Notes: a model not told the origin generated them from the letters alone. A stretch of 64,000 bases of DNA from Zygnema cylindricum (GCA_037447655.1 JBBHKE010001403.1:1-64000), one strand, 5' to 3'; positions 22,547 to 35,468 are shown, counted from the first letter of the stretch. Translations and numbers: made by a program.

Positions 22547-25390
22547 ATGGCCGCCGAGCTGGAAGAGGATAAGAAGGATAAGGAGAAGGACAGAAAGAAA
22601 TGGCTGTATTTGAGTCCAATTGCAAAGCCTTTAGTAACTAAAAAACTAAACAAGCGAGCTTTGAAAATTGTTAAGAAAGGTAATGAAGATTTTTGACATT
22701 TTTCTTTTATTTCTTCCACATCATCCAGCATAAATTCCTGCAGTCTCGTATAGATTATTACTGTGAGTCTATCCAGAAAATTTATTCTGTTTTATACTTT
22801 TAGCTTGACGTTTTTATACCTCTCTCGAAGCGTTTTTGTTGTCACATGTCACACATTATTATCACATATCTATGTGCTTAAATGCATTTTTTTGGCGTAA
22901 AAGAAGTTTGCAAACACTCAGATTTCTTTTTCCTGGTTGTAAAGCTTACCTTTTTGGTGTAGGTAGTAATTTCTTCACTGCTACTGAACGCTCTTATCGC
23001 ACATATGAAATAGCATAGACTGCATTAGGGATCGACATTGATCTACAACAGTATCGGTGGTAGGCAGTGATGTTTGTCTATTTTTCTTGTTAGTCATGCA
23101 TAGGTATTAGTTTAAGTACTTGAGTTATTTTGCTTATCTTCTAATTTGTGTATGCTTGGGATTACATGGAAAAAATTTGGTTTCAGCTTCCAAAACCAAA
23201 CAGTTGAAACGTGGAGTGAAAGAAGTGGTAAAGGCATTAAGGAAAGGTCAGAAAGGGTGAGTTCTCTGCCTTTCCTTTGGTTTCCCTCCTCCTCTCTTCC
23301 TCTGTCCACTGATCTCAGTGGCCCTCACCCTCCCTTTTCCATCCCCTCTCTTTATATACCCCTCTCCTTCTCTCTCCTCCCCCACTTTTCGCCTACCTGT
23401 CCCTTTCTGTTCGTCTCCCCCTCCACTTCCTTCTCTGCGGTGTCCCCATCTCCTTCTTTCTCCCTGTACCCTCTCTTTTTTCCTCTCCGTCTCTGTCTGC
23501 TTCTCCTGCTTACTCCCCTTCTTGCTCTCTCTCCCCAGACTATCTACCTCTCTCCCTATCCTTTCTTTGTCTCCCTCTCCTTCTCGTTCCCACTCTCGTT
23601 CTTTCCTCCCACACTATCCCACTGCCTCCGTCATTCTCCTTGGCTGGTATGCTTAAACAGCATAGTGTTTGTTTGTTTTTGAGCCATTTTGAAAATTGAG
23701 ATATTGATGTGGTATGGAATTTGATGATTTCTTTTGTTATGTTTATATCTTTCCTTCTGTCCTCCTCGATGAAACGAGTATGAGATGTATATTCACGAAG
23801 AACTCCCATTCTAAATTGACTTTGTTTTTTGCTTCTGTGATTTTCGCAGACTTTGTCTGATTGCTGGAGATATTTCTCCGATTGATGTTATCACCCATTT
23901 ACCCATTCTATGTGAGGAAGCCGGTGTCCCTTATGTTTATGTGCCTTCTAAGGAGGTTCGTCCCCCTCTCCCTCTCATTCAATCTCTCCCTCTCCCCCCC
24001 TCTCTCAAAGTCCTTTTTGAGCATTTTTTAATGTCTCTCCTACTCTCACTTTTGCTCCTTAACAGTTTCGGTCTCCCCTACATCACTAATTTTATTGTTT
24101 TTCAGCTTTTTTTTTGAAATGATTGCTAACTCATATTCTTTTCTTTGTTGAACCATATACAAGTAATTTCTCTCTTCCTCCATCTTATTTTATCGAGAAA
24201 CCCTTTTTAAACTTGAACACTGTCCGTGTCCCACTTGTTGGATTTTTGTCATTATACCATCAAAATCATTTTTCTCTCTCCTCGGGATAACCTTGTTAAA
24301 AAACTGAAAATCTCTCTTGAAAAACTGATAGATTGGTGGGGGGTTTTCTGTTTCTATCTCTCTTAATTTTTATGTCACAAACCTCATTCCTATCTGTCCC
24401 TGACTCTATATTTTATCTCAGAAAACTTAATAGTTTATGCCTATGTCTTTCTCATTTTATGTTTCAACCTCTGTTTCTTTTTCCATTCACTCTAAACTTA
24501 CTACAATTATCTCTTCGTCTTTCTTTTTATCTTACTAGGCCTTCAACAGAAAAATGAGCCCCTCTGCCTCTTCCTCTCCCCACTCCCACCTTCCTCTCCC
24601 TCTCCCCCTCCCTCCCCCCCTCCCCTCTCCCCTTTCCCATCTTCCTCTCCCTCTCCCCCTCCCCCTCCCCCTCCCACTCCCACTCCCCCTCCCCCTCCCC
24701 CTCCCCCTCCCCCTCCCCCTCCCCCTCCCCCTCCCCCTCCCCCTCCCCCTCCCCCTCCCCCTCCCCCTCCCCCTCCCCCTCCCCCTCCCCCTCCCCCTCC
24801 CCCCCCTCCCCCTCCCCCTCCCCCTCCCCCTCCCCCTCCCCCCTCCCACTCCTTCTCGCTCCCTCTCATTTTGGCATTGATTTTCAGCTTTGTGTTTCTT
24901 TGCTTTCTGCTCAATTTCCTCCACGCGTGTTTTTTTTTCCTTTTGTTTTTTTGCCGTTTTCCCCATTTTCCCCTCTTTTTCCCTTGTATTTTTCTGTAAT
25001 GCTGCTTATCTTTTCCGCCATGATGTTTATCTTTTTTGTAACTATGTTTTATCTTTTGATGTGTATCTTTTCTGTAATCTTTTCCGTAATGATGTTGTTC
25101 TTTTCCGTAATGATGTTTATCTTTTCCGTAATGATGTTATTCTTTTCCGTATTGATGTTTATCAAGGTGACGAAATATTATGTGCATTTGTTCCTCGGTG
25201 TTTCTTGCAGGATTTGGGAGCTGCCGGGGCTACTAAGAGACCAACCAGCTGTATGCTTATCTTACCGAGACCTCCGAAAGACGCAAAGGGGGTAGAAGTG
25301 GACGAGGAAGCTTTGGCGGCGTTCACATCGGACTACGAGGAAGTTGTGAAGGAAGTGCAGGAGCTCGCTGCGACGGTGTATAAAAGTTAG
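22547..25390 (+). CDS. NHP2: NHP2, H/ACA snoRNP subunit (L7Ae family)
   Basis: RNA-binding core subunit of the H/ACA snoRNP, acting in the nucleolus in pseudouridylation and rRNA processing. Four exons: 22547-22679, 23187-23256, 23850-23955, 25211-25390. They join in frame to 162 codons plus TAG, the usual NHP2 length. The N-terminus is Lys/Glu-rich ([18 protein letters not shown]), followed by [78 protein letters not shown] and a C-terminal acidic helix. The [18 protein letters not shown] block and the VPYVYVPSK strand are diagnostic for NHP2 within the L7Ae superfamily. The ATG was chosen because it opens the frame and is followed directly by the basic leader. All borders are GT-AG. Introns 2 and 3 carry very long pyrimidine tracts on the sense strand. 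Confidence 0.96.
23268..23645. repeat. CT-rich tract in NHP2 intron 2
   Basis: About 380 bp of C/T-rich degenerate repeat just after the donor at 23257. The pyrimidine strand is the sense strand. The long open frames across it are compositional artefacts. Confidence 0.9.
24547..24862. repeat. (CCCCCT)n hexanucleotide tract in NHP2 intron 3
   Basis: Pure CCCCCT/CTCCCC hexamer repeat at about 24650-24845, flanked by impure C/T sequence. The pyrimidine strand is sense. The Gly-Arg or Pro-Leu open frames across it are repeat artefacts. Confidence 0.95.
25010..25163. repeat. Tandem TTTTCCGTAATGATGTT units in NHP2 intron 3
   Basis: Six to seven imperfect units of about 20-24 bp built on CTTTTCCGTAATGATGTT, directly upstream of exon 4. 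Confidence 0.85.
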
Positions 25391-25794
25391 GTACAGGGAA
25401 ATGTTTTTAACTGTAGCTGAAATAATGAGAGCAAATGCAGTTGGGACAATAGGTTTTGTGGTTTTTTAAAACGTTTTTTTTGGTTAAAATGGTTTTTTTT
25501 TAAAGTAGCTACGAGGAGAGGAAGCTGTCTCCTTTTTAATGTAGAAAGCTGTTTGCATACCACTGTTGTTTTTTTTTTGTTTTTTTGTTCAGGAATACAA
25601 ATTTTGTGCGTTCAGGAAGCATTTATGTCATACTGCCAAAATATGTCATCTTAGTCATAAGTATTGCATAAAGTCGTATGAAAATATTTGGAGATTTTGG
25701 CATACTAAGAGGGGAATCGCACATCACCTCACCGTGTCACATTACAATGCCACGAGTTCCATTTTGTGTTTTTCACTTTTTTTCCAGAGAAGAG
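25391..25794. other. NHP2 3' flank
   Basis: T-rich sequence consistent with a 3' untranslated region. No further gene seen. Confidence 0.4.
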
Positions 25795-26013
25795 TACACC
25801 ACTAATCGTTATTAGTGTTAAAGTTTTTTCGCCACTTAAAACATTTTTTTTATGTACACAGTTGTCAGGTTGTCAATCGGAGACCTCCAATAGGATGCTG
25901 AGGATCTTGCCTTCCATTAGTAATCGTCGCATTGATAATCCGACACGTGTGCACGTTGAAATGATGTTTTAAGTGGCGAAAAAAACTTAACACTAAAACC
26001 GATTTGCGGTGTA
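25795..26013. mobile_element. MITE, 219 bp, long-TIR family
   Basis: TA-flanked. The left end is CACCACTAATCGTTATTAG, then TTTTTTCGCCACTTAAAACA and TGTACACAGTTGTC. The right end has GACACGTGTGCACG, GATGTTTTAAGTGGCGAAAA and CGATTTGCGGTG. The terminal inverted repeats extend for roughly 70 bp. No coding capacity. Confidence 0.88.
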
Positions 26014-27084
26014 GCTCTAAGTGCTATTATGTACTTCTAAGGCATTTGAGAATAGCTATTGCTGGAGTTCTATATGATATATAAATGATGTGTGGTAAGT
26101 ATGCAGCGCTTATCCTATCAGTCCTCGTGGATATTTCTGAACTATATATCAACTTTGACTTCACCTCGTTGTTCTCGAAGTCAGAAACTGAAACTAGGAA
26201 AATAAATTGTAATACAAGGTAAGGTATGTATTTATCCTCGTAGGCATGCGAACCCATTGTGACTCTCGATTCGAGCCTTGTATGGAATGAGGGTCGTGGA
26301 CCCTCTATTAAACTAGGTTTGATTTAGAGTTTTGTTCGGAGGAGTGTTATCAGTGATAAATCTGAAAGACCTATTTTCCCCCTGACTTGTACAGCAATGA
26401 GATTAGAGATGAGCTAAACATTACCACTCATGGCCATTAGAGTCAGTGAATCACTAGCATTAACACTTCTCTAAACACAAATACACTAACTAATGTTATT
26501 AAAGATGCCTTATTGTGCGCCACTTAACTGAATAATATTATCAACACTTTTGATTTCGGCTTAGAAAAAACTACCTGGTTTTACAGTGACTTAACTCTAA
26601 TAGTGACGGGATGTGTTACATTAACAATGACTTAGGGTGTGTCTCCATGAAATTGTAACTTAGCCAACTTACTTTGTATTGTAGGGAAGATTTTCCAAAT
26701 GCGACTTTCACGTATCTCTAAGCTCTAAAATGAAAATCGTTACTTAAGTCTGTGATGACGGTATATGTCGACAATGCCTGTGACGGTTGTCAATATCTAC
26801 AATCTGTGTTGTCGCACCATGTTTTTTGTAACGTGTCAACTTTCTGCGTGACATTGAAGACGTACAGCCATCCTGCCCTGTGCCGCTCATGGTTGAAGAA
26901 GTTGCCTTTGCCCTTACGTCTCCTGTTTGATCTCCGTGAAACGACAGTGAATGCTTCAGACCCTTGCAAAAAGAAATTCTGTACTGGATGCAAGCGGACA
27001 GAAACAAAAAAAAAAGCGTTTACTCCTCGGTGAAAGCTTTTGAAATCCTCTGAAACATGCGCATCCAGAAATATGGGATGTCAC
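26014..27084. other. Intergenic, no gene recognised
   Basis: AT-rich. Short open frames (for example 26752-27033) overlap each other on both strands and show no domain. Confidence 0.4.
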
Positions 27085-27202
27085 AGGGTGGATTTAAGCA
27101 ACAATGTAGGATAAGTTTAAGCAACAATTTAAGGTGGGTTTAAGCAACAATATAGGGTGGGTGTAACCAACATTCTAGGGTGGGTTTTAGCAACAATCTA
27201 GT
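27085..27202. repeat. Tandem repeat GGGTTTAAGCAACAATNTAG
   Basis: Five imperfect units of about 23-25 bp built on GGTGGGTTTAAGCAACAAT. Confidence 0.85.
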
Positions 27203-27324
27203 CTAGTTGCTGTGTCACATAGCGTCTACTAGAGGTTCTCAGTCAGACTGTTTGAATAGTGTCCAAGTACTCCACCAAAGTTTATGCTTATGTTCCCCAG
27301 AAATGAACAGCATTCTATTTGGTG

Positions 27325-27414
27325 AATTAAGCTGCAATAACCGGATTAAGCTGCAGTAACCGGATTAAGGTTTGATAACCAGATTAAGCTGCAATAACCG
27401 GTTATGCAGCTTAA
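27325..27414. repeat. Tandem repeat ATTAAGCTGCAATAACCGG
   Basis: Four units of about 20 bp. The last is followed by an inverted half (CCGGTTATGCAGCTTAA), so the end could form a hairpin. Confidence 0.85.
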
Positions 27415-28152
27415 CTTGACCGAGTTTTAAATCTTGCAACTTATCTTCTCTTAGCAAGATTGTCTTCTAGTGGCCGCTAATTCGGACATGAAAACCACCC
27501 ATGCAAACCATCACAGAAGAAAAACTAAAAACTCAGTTAAAGGCACGGAAGAGAGATTTATTCTAAGGGACAGTACAAAATGTCTACAGGTGCCCAGAAT
27601 ACGTGTGCCCAAGTTATTAAGCAAAACAAGCATATAGCGAACCACTCCAACCTTTCTATATATATATATTTATACACGCAAAAAAAGCTACAGCAACTAC
27701 CATCGTCCTACACTCCCGATTCCTTTATTAACATATAAAACATATAATATTTCCTGCCAATACTGTGACTTGGTCACGATACTTTTCCATGACGTAAAAC
27801 ACACTACACACTACACACTACAGTCGCAAAATCAGGACCTTTCTCTAACTTTTTCACTGCACTGTAAAAGAGTATTTTAAAACTAGCAATCCATGTACAC
27901 AAAAAAAAAAAAAAAAACTATTTTGTCAGCTACTCTCAACTTGTAAAATATGCACAGTGGACCCGATAAGGGATCAAGACCTAAAAACCCTAAAGAGGTC
28001 CACCAATTGAGCCAGGCTCCCACAACCCTCGGTTTCAATTAATGGACTCTTATCTTATACACCATAAGTGAGATAAAAGCTTCCTGAAAAAGCCATTTCT
28101 TTGCACAAACACGATCGAAAAAAAGACACGTCCATTTTTCTGTAAAAACCTT
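27415..28152. other. 3' flank of MUL1-like gene
   Basis: AT-rich, with a short TA run near 27657 and an A run near 27900. Probably the 3' untranslated region and beyond of the leftward gene. Confidence 0.4.
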
Positions 28153-31100
28153 TCACGAATCAAAAACTCGGTACACCGATGTAACTACTACTCTACAAAT
28201 CGGACACCGTGGAGACGAGCTTTCCTGTATACACCGAGCGCAGGAGCAGCAACATACACGATGTCCACAATGAACAAAAACTGCCCGTCTACTTCTTGTT
28301 AAACACACAACACAAAGTTCCCCATCTCGAATCGGACTGTTCCCGTCTTCTGCCCCATCGTCATCCACGAGTGCGGCCGCATTTCGCAATTGGGCTTCTG
28401 AAATGTTTCGGGAATTTTGTCCACGATTACGAGTCTGTCGTCTCTCTTTCCATCTTTGCCAATTTCTGTTAAAAGGAAAAGACAAACAAACATCACTTCG
28501 TGTACGTGTGAAAAACTGTTAGGAACTGAACTAAGGGCCTAATGCTTGAGAATACAATGCACAAAATGGGCTTTAAGTTGAAGTCCAGAAAAGATGGCAC
28601 CCAATCAGCGATCGGAAGAACTTGTGGAACACTAGAAACGATAACTAAACGACCCGGCATCCCTTTGAAGAAATGGTGATTGTGCTGAAATAAGTACTTA
28701 CTTAAAGCAGGAATATGTAAGCGCACCCACAGCAAATGTGGTAATTACCACACTTCCCCAGAAAAGCCATTTACACTGATGAGCAGAATGTGCTATGAGC
28801 TCTTCTCGAGTGAGTCCGGTTCTGTGTCAATGTGAAACAAGAAGCCAGTTAGAATGGATCTCCCTTTAGAAGAACGACATTTAAATGGTCCATAAAAAGA
28901 CGGGTGTGAGAAAAGTATTCAGTCAGGAACAAAAACGAAATTGAAAGAAAAAATAAGAGGTCAATCCTAAGATAGTACAACCTCTATTAACCTGTCTGAC
29001 AGCATTGTATCCATAAATGGGTCTCACAATTTTTGACCAGAGTAAAGAAGGTAACTCATGCCCAGTTCACACGTAGAGTTCCAAGGAACTATTCCGACAG
29101 AAGTGCTGGGCGATGCCCGGGGGAGTTACAAGCAATAATTGCATTCTTTTTTTTGTTTCTCTCACTTTCCTGATTCTGTCATTTATTCAAATTTTGGTTT
29201 GCCCCATAATTCACAAAACGCCAACCTTCTGTTTTGTTGTATAGACACCCGTTCACGTTTTCCTTCACCTTAAAACTTCGGGCATCCAATGACAAACATA
29301 AGCTACCAGAATTTTCGCCCGATTTTACTTTACACCTCTACTTCTGCAAACAGAGGTTACATGTGAAACAGGAAATCCCGTCTGTTTCCCCTTCTAGTGA
29401 CAGAAGCAATAGATTGCCCGCCCACGACAAAATTCACAGAAACAAAAATAGACAGCTATGAATGAACTGGGCATCAATCCAGAGTGCAGTTTCTTGCTAC
29501 TCGAAACATCGACAAAAACCTTGGTAACACTAATACCTGGATGCAAGTTGGAAAAGCAAAACATACAATTAAGTTCTCTGCGCTAATTATTCTGGACAAG
29601 AGTTGCCATCTCAGTCACCATTAGTTTAACCCACTGTGATCATTGCAGAAGCCACTCCAAGTCACTTAAATTGGCTCCCTCACTGATGCAATTAATACTC
29701 TATTGTGCCAATAAACATAGATTGACCATGACAGTTTTCTCTCATGTAATTAATTTTCATCCAGACGAAATATGACCAAGGAGCTGACACTCACAAGAAA
29801 AAAGGCATTTTCTTAGCCGCCTTTATCATCGGAAAGTCCCCAAACATATCCAGGGTTCCAACAGCAGTTATATCTGTCCCCACTTTCAACATCTTTTCTT
29901 CATTCAGGATTCCAACCTGCAACAATTGGAATTCAAGAAATCATCATTGAAAGAATCAACAACAAAATTACTGATTCAACTCTGTTTTCTCTGCCAAGAT
30001 TCTACAGCCTTACATGGCATTTTACATCCCAAAAGAGAATTGAACCGCAATGCCTTGAAATGGAACATGTTAAATGGTACACTACCAGAAATGTATCACT
30101 GTTCATAAAAATGTAGTTAAACACTCTTTTTGAAGTCTAGAAAAACAAACAGCAGAAAAAGAAGTTTTTGTATTAACTGACTTCATGAGAATCGTTGCCA
30201 ATATTAAAAGCTATAATAAGACCACAGTGCAAAAGGAAGCTGACAGAGAACAGAAAGAAGGCCACGTGAATGATAAAGCTAGCAAAAAGCAAAATTAAAG
30301 AGTACGACAGACCATACTGGATGAAGGGATACATGGAGGTTGCTTCGGAGAAACTCACCGGCAACGGTTGACCTAACATTGTTCTAATCGCCGCTGTATT
30401 CCATGAAATTTCTGCCGGATCCATACGACTATACACTCTCTGTAGAGGCAAAGGATGACACAATCCCTCAAGAGAGACAACAACACAGTGGTTCTCTGAT
30501 GGCCATTTGCCTTGAGCCAGAACAAAAGGTATCTGCAAAACCGCCCACCGTACATTTGACAAACACGTAAGCAGAGAAAAAATGCATAATACATAAATGA
30601 GTCATCTCTGAGAGCGTGAGAGAGAGAGAGAGGGAGAGCGGGAGGGAGAGAGACAGAGAGAGAGGGAGAGAGGGAGAGAGAGAGAGAGAGAGACAGAGAG
30701 AAATAAGAAGAGAGGGAGAGGGAGAGACGAGACGAAGTGGGAGAGGGGGAGGTGGAGAAGGAGGAGGGAGGAGAAAAAGAAGAGGGAGGGAAAGAGGGAG
30801 AGGGAGGGAAAGCGGGAGGGGGAGAGAGAGAGCAATTGCCACTCAAAACGAGACCTCCTGTCATGTCAAGCAAGGACCAATGATGAGCCAATTGACACAG
30901 AAAAAATGTGTTCTTTTCTTGAAAGTCGTAATGCGTGAACATCGATGAATCAATGATGATAAAATGTCCTTGCCTGAAAAAAGCTGCCATAAAAACGTTT
31001 AGGATAGAAAAATTTGTTTCAAGTCTCACTTACCTCAGTTCTGGTCAAAGTGACTTGCTCCTTCTGAGTCATCCATCCAAATATGCTCCTCATTTCCGTG

Positions 31101-32088
31101 TACACATACTGTATGTTTCGCCCCCCAGCCAGACTAACTGTCAATGCATGACATGACAACGTTCTCCACCTACCGCTTGCAAATTTGCAATAACCAAAAA
31201 AACCAGGAAAATACGCCTAAACAGCAGTGAGATGTTCATAAGCATTTTAATCAGTTTCTTGTAACAACCTACCGGCACTGGCATTTGGCTGCATATAATT
31301 AACAGGCTAGATATCATTGCTGGGCGTAGAACAAATAGTATTCCGCATATTAATAAAACAGATCATAGAAACAAAAGGCAATTCCGCTCCCGTACCGTTT
31401 GTGACTTCTCCAAGATAACAGCTCTGTCAAGTGAATTCTCTGTACGAATAGCTTGTATAAGAGACTTCGGACGGAAATGATCTATCATTGGCTGAACTTT
31501 TCCACGCACAATTATTAGCCTCTGTCCTGTCTTGTTGGGGCTTTTGTTACCATTTTCCATAGTTAAGGACTTTTGCGTTTCTTTGACGCCACGTTTTCCA
31601 AAAATCCATAACCTCGGACGTAGCAAGGGCTCCATAACCGAATTTGACTTAACAACTAATTGTTGCCCTGGATTTTCCCCTATTAAGTTGTCCTCTTTTG
31701 ATTTTACAACTGGATGCCGGGGACGATTTTCCTTCAGGGAGTCCTCCGAAGAGGACGACTGTCGAGAGGTCAACACTTGCTTTCCTGATGACCCTGACCC
31801 GTTATTTCGTGAAAATGCTTCCCTCCAACTGGAAGGCGAACTTAAAATCCCCGCCGTTCCTTGAGTTGCAGGCAATCTCTCCGCTCCAGACTTCAAATCT
31901 GCTTCTTTCAAAAGCTTAGGAAGGTCAGAAACATCTGTAGACGGCGTTGCTTGAAGCTGTGCGACAGCTTTAGAGGCGTTTCTATACAAAAGCCATGCTC
32001 GGGCAGCCATAAAGGCGGCACCAACACCAAGCAATAAACCATCCTGACCAAGAGCCAAACGGATTAGTGTCTGCAGCTCGTCTTCCAT
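28153..32088 (-). CDS. MUL1: MUL1/SP1-type membrane-anchored RING E3 ubiquitin ligase
   Basis: E3 ligase of the mitochondrial (MUL1/MAPL) or chloroplast (SP1) outer membrane, with its RING facing the cytosol. Six exons close in frame to 498 codons: 32088-31396, 31108-31034, 30532-30359, 29916-29795, 28821-28702, 28465-28153. An N-terminal membrane segment (DGLLLGVGAAFMAARAWLLY) is followed by a Ser/Lys/Asn-rich stretch of roughly residues 60-175. The BAM/GIDE domain follows (RGKVQPM, YVYTEMRSIFGWMTQKEQVT, VGILNEEKMLKVGTDITAVG), then a second membrane segment (FWGSVVITTFAVGALTY) and a C-terminal C3HC4 RING (CVVCLTRSRRAVFVHCGH ... CPICR). MUL1 and SP1 are about 340-350 residues; the extra length is the low-complexity insert in exon 1. 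Which organelle it serves cannot be read from the sequence. Confidence 0.92.
30610..30835. repeat. (GA)/(GGGAGA) purine tract in MUL1-like intron 2
   Basis: Plus-strand purine run ending about 80 bp from the exon 3 acceptor. It is pyrimidine on the sense strand. Confidence 0.92.
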
Positions 32089-32619
32089 GGTTTAAACGGT
32101 TAAACTATTCAGAGGCAGCTTCAACTAGAGTTTTCAAGGCTTTCTCTCCACTCAGACAATTAAATACATAAAAAAATGCCTAAAAAACATTTTACAGGAA
32201 GTAAACTGATCAGCCTTGCCAAAAATATATTAATATATTATACAAGAGGTGCAATACAAAAGTTAGTTGCACCAAGTTGAACATCGTGGAGCAGGAGGAA
32301 TGAAATATCATTAATAAAATATACACGCCTCCGTTCCAAACGTGCGAATGTTTCGTGCGGACTGCGCACGGAATGGTTATTTGTCATACTGGACATACGA
32401 GCGGATACAAGAATTTAATCGAACTTTACCAACCGGTGTGAGGATTTTGTACGGATTATTACGAAATTGCGCACAGTTAATACAGAAACAGACAACGACG
32501 TTTGCACTACGCAGCCCAGCCCTGCAGAAGGGGCAGATTTTCTTGCTTCGTTCACAACGCTGTACTTGCGAAGAAAACCAAGAGAGGAAACGGAGCGTCC
32601 AAGTCACGCGTCTATCCTG

Positions 32620-32847
32620 TACACCGTGAATCGCTATTAGTGTTAGTAATTTTTTCGCCACTTAAAACATCATTTCTCCGTACACACCGTCTGATTTCTC
32701 ATTTGAGACAGCCAATCGGAAGCTGAGAATATAACCTTTCAATCGCAACCGTCAGATATACAATAGGACAAATGTGCACGAAGAAAGAATGTTTTAAGAG
32801 ACGAAAAAAACATCAACACTAATAGAATAATAGCGATACAAGGTGTA
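32620..32847. mobile_element. MITE, 228 bp, long-TIR family
   Basis: TA-flanked. The left end is CACCGTGAATCGCTATTAG with TTTTTCGCCACTTAAAACAT; the right end is AGAATGTTTTAAGAGACGAAA, AACACTAATAG and CGATACAAGGTG. It sits about 530 bp upstream of the MUL1-like start codon. Confidence 0.88.
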
Positions 32848-34556
32848 GCGTTTTTGCCTTTTTGGCAATAAAATCTATCCTATTTCTGAACGACGGAATG
32901 CGTACACAAGTCTAATTTATATATAAAGTACGAAAAGTACGATAGTATTTTTGCTCCATCTCCCTTTAGACTTCCAGTTACTTTATTATGATCGTCTCTC
33001 CCACACTCTCTCTCCCCACCTCTCCTATGAAGTCGCCTGTCGCTTCCACCTCCAGACGCAGTCGCACAGCTCGTCGCATCTCTCGGCTAACCACAGGCGC
33101 CACTAAAATAAGTACGAATATTCGTTATCTTCCTACTACTACGAATATGCTATTAATTTTTTCAAAGGCTGATTGAATTCTCATTTGAAATGCACTGCCG
33201 CGTGACATATGTCACAAGAGGTTTAACAATGCTTGGGATGGCAGGTTCTGTGACGGTCGGCTAATGTTAATGCTTTGGCCGGCAGTTTGCAGGCCAGAAA
33301 GGAAGGTAACAGAGGAGAGGGAGGGAGGGAGACGTAACGCCTTCTTGCAATCCTGGACTTGGAAAAGAGAGGGCAGGTGAGGGAGGGAAACAGGATATAA
33401 TGATACTTTGGTAGCTGATTTTTCTGAACCTGTTGAACTGTTTACTTAATTGTTCAAATGTGTGAAAACGGTTGGAAACACTATATGTGTTTACCACATA
33501 CTATACGGTATTTTGAGTTTGAATTGTTTCTTTTTTCTTTTTTCCTTTTTGCTATGCCTTATGAGGAGCTTATGAACTCAAACATTGTTTGGTGTGAATA
33601 TAAGGGTAATGTCTTTTTAATCATAATGTGCACCATTATTTTAAAGTATAAGTCAATTAGTAAATAAATAAGAAATAAATAAAAAAATAAACAAAAGAAC
33701 AAACAACAAGGCAAGCAAAAAACAAAACAAAAAAAAGCATAAACAAGCATCAATGAATATATAAATGAACTTATACCAAATCACCTAACACTCATAATAC
33801 GATAACAACAAGCATTGTATAATCATACAAATTTGGATGATTGAGACAAGATACAATTCATAATGCCAGTCCACAATAATTCGTGGTCATCTTGGTTTAC
33901 GTGGTCCACTTTCCATCATTTGTATTCTTCAAACAAACAACATAGTTTTCTTCTTCAAACAATATTTTTTCTTTCAGCTGGAATAAATTAGTTCCACACA
34001 ACAACTGGTAGAGTCATTACTCTTTCTTTTCACAAGCCATTATGGTAATTGAGATGAGGCTTAAGGCGGAAATAGTTATTACAAGTTTTGCAACATTTGA
34101 CTTCCAATGGTATAAATGGAGTTAAATAATTTATCTGGCTATATATTCACACTACATATTGTTTTTAAACTTTGTTCTGGTTTTATCAGGTAATGTTAAT
34201 GATATGCAAACAATGTATAATATGTATATGCATGATATTTTTATTTTTTTGGAAAAAAAATCATACGCGTGTGTATTTAAAGACTATGCTCAACTAAATA
34301 TGCAGACTAAGTAACGAATTAAATATACAAACTAAGTTTACAAACTACGTGTTCTTTGTTCTGTCACTAAGGTCTTTGTAAACTACCTTAACTCGGATCA
34401 AAAGTCCAGTGTCTCTTTCGAGATTGACTTCAGAATTACTTGAATAAATGAAAATGAGGTCATTCATTTATTTGTACTGTTTTGCAGGTCTTTAGTCTAG
34501 AACGGTTTCGTATCTGATTTCCTTATATACTTACGTGGTTTTGTACCGGGAAACAG
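32848..34556. other. Upstream of methyltransferase gene; possible first exon unproven
   Basis: A TATA-like TATATATAAA near 32921 precedes an ATG at 32988 that opens a Ser/Thr/Arg-rich 62-codon frame resembling an organelle transit peptide. No donor in it matches the phase of the next recognised exon, so I do not join it. The rest is AT-rich with nothing recognisable. Confidence 0.3.
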
Positions 34557-35423
34557 ACCAGATAAAGACCGTTTTGATAGACCATATCGACATGAATTGG
34601 TGGTGGAAAATGACCGACAAGTCTTGACCATTTACCAGGCCAGGTTCAAAGCAGTTGGGTTTGCATCGACAGGTATATCTGTTTTTATTTGTTTTAGACA
34701 GTTTCTTATTCTGGGTTTGCATATTAAAATCCTCTTGGCTGACTGGCTAACAACATAGTAACACTATTTTTGCCCTCTTACAAATTCAGACCAGGCGTGC
34801 AGACACTTCAATCTATCTTCCCTCTCCCTCTCCCTCGCCCTCGCCCTCTCCCTCGCCCTCTCCCTCCCCCTCCCCCTCCCCCTCCCCCTCCCCCTCCCCC
34901 TCCCCCTCCCCCTCCCCCTCCCCCTCCCCCTCCCCCTCCCCCTCCCCCTCCCCCTCCCCCCTCCCCCTCCCCCTCCCCCTCCCCCTCCCCCTCCCCCTCC
35001 CCCTCCCCCTCCCCCCCCCTCCCCCCCCCCCCCTCCCCCTCCCTCTTGTCTGATGCTCTTACGGCTATGAGAGGCTTGAGAATGAAAGTGTTTCTGTCTC
35101 GATTTTGTCTTCTTATCTTTTCATTTGCCTACTTCCTTTTCCCATTTCCCTGTTCATTCTCCCTCTCCCTCTCCCTCCCTCTTCTCCATTTCTAACATTA
35201 AGCAGAAAACTTCCGCTGCAACAAAAATCCGTTTTTTGTCTCGACAATGCTCGAGCAAGCGATGCTTACCAGCCAAACAATCGCGATTAACCACCCAAAA
35301 CAGAACACTGATGCCTTTTCAAAGGCGGCAGCGGGCTAGCTCGCTAGAAGCACAAACAAAGCAGCGTAACAAAGGCACGCCAAGCCGCTTTCGATGCGAA
35401 GCACTGTGTTTTGAAACCAAAAG

Positions 35424-35468
<45 letters not shown>

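Noticed and set aside
24535-24966. Gly/Arg-rich and Pro/Leu-rich open frames over 120 codons
   Set aside because: Explained by the CCCCCT hexamer repeat in an NHP2 intron.
26744-27033. Overlapping open frames on both strands with several cysteines
   Set aside because: No domain, no splice context, and both strands are equally open.
32988-33176. First exon of the methyltransferase with a transit peptide
   Set aside because: Donor phase does not match the exon at 34557; kept only as a possibility in the findings.
34770-35195. Polyproline open frame
   Set aside because: Same hexamer repeat, in the methyltransferase intron.
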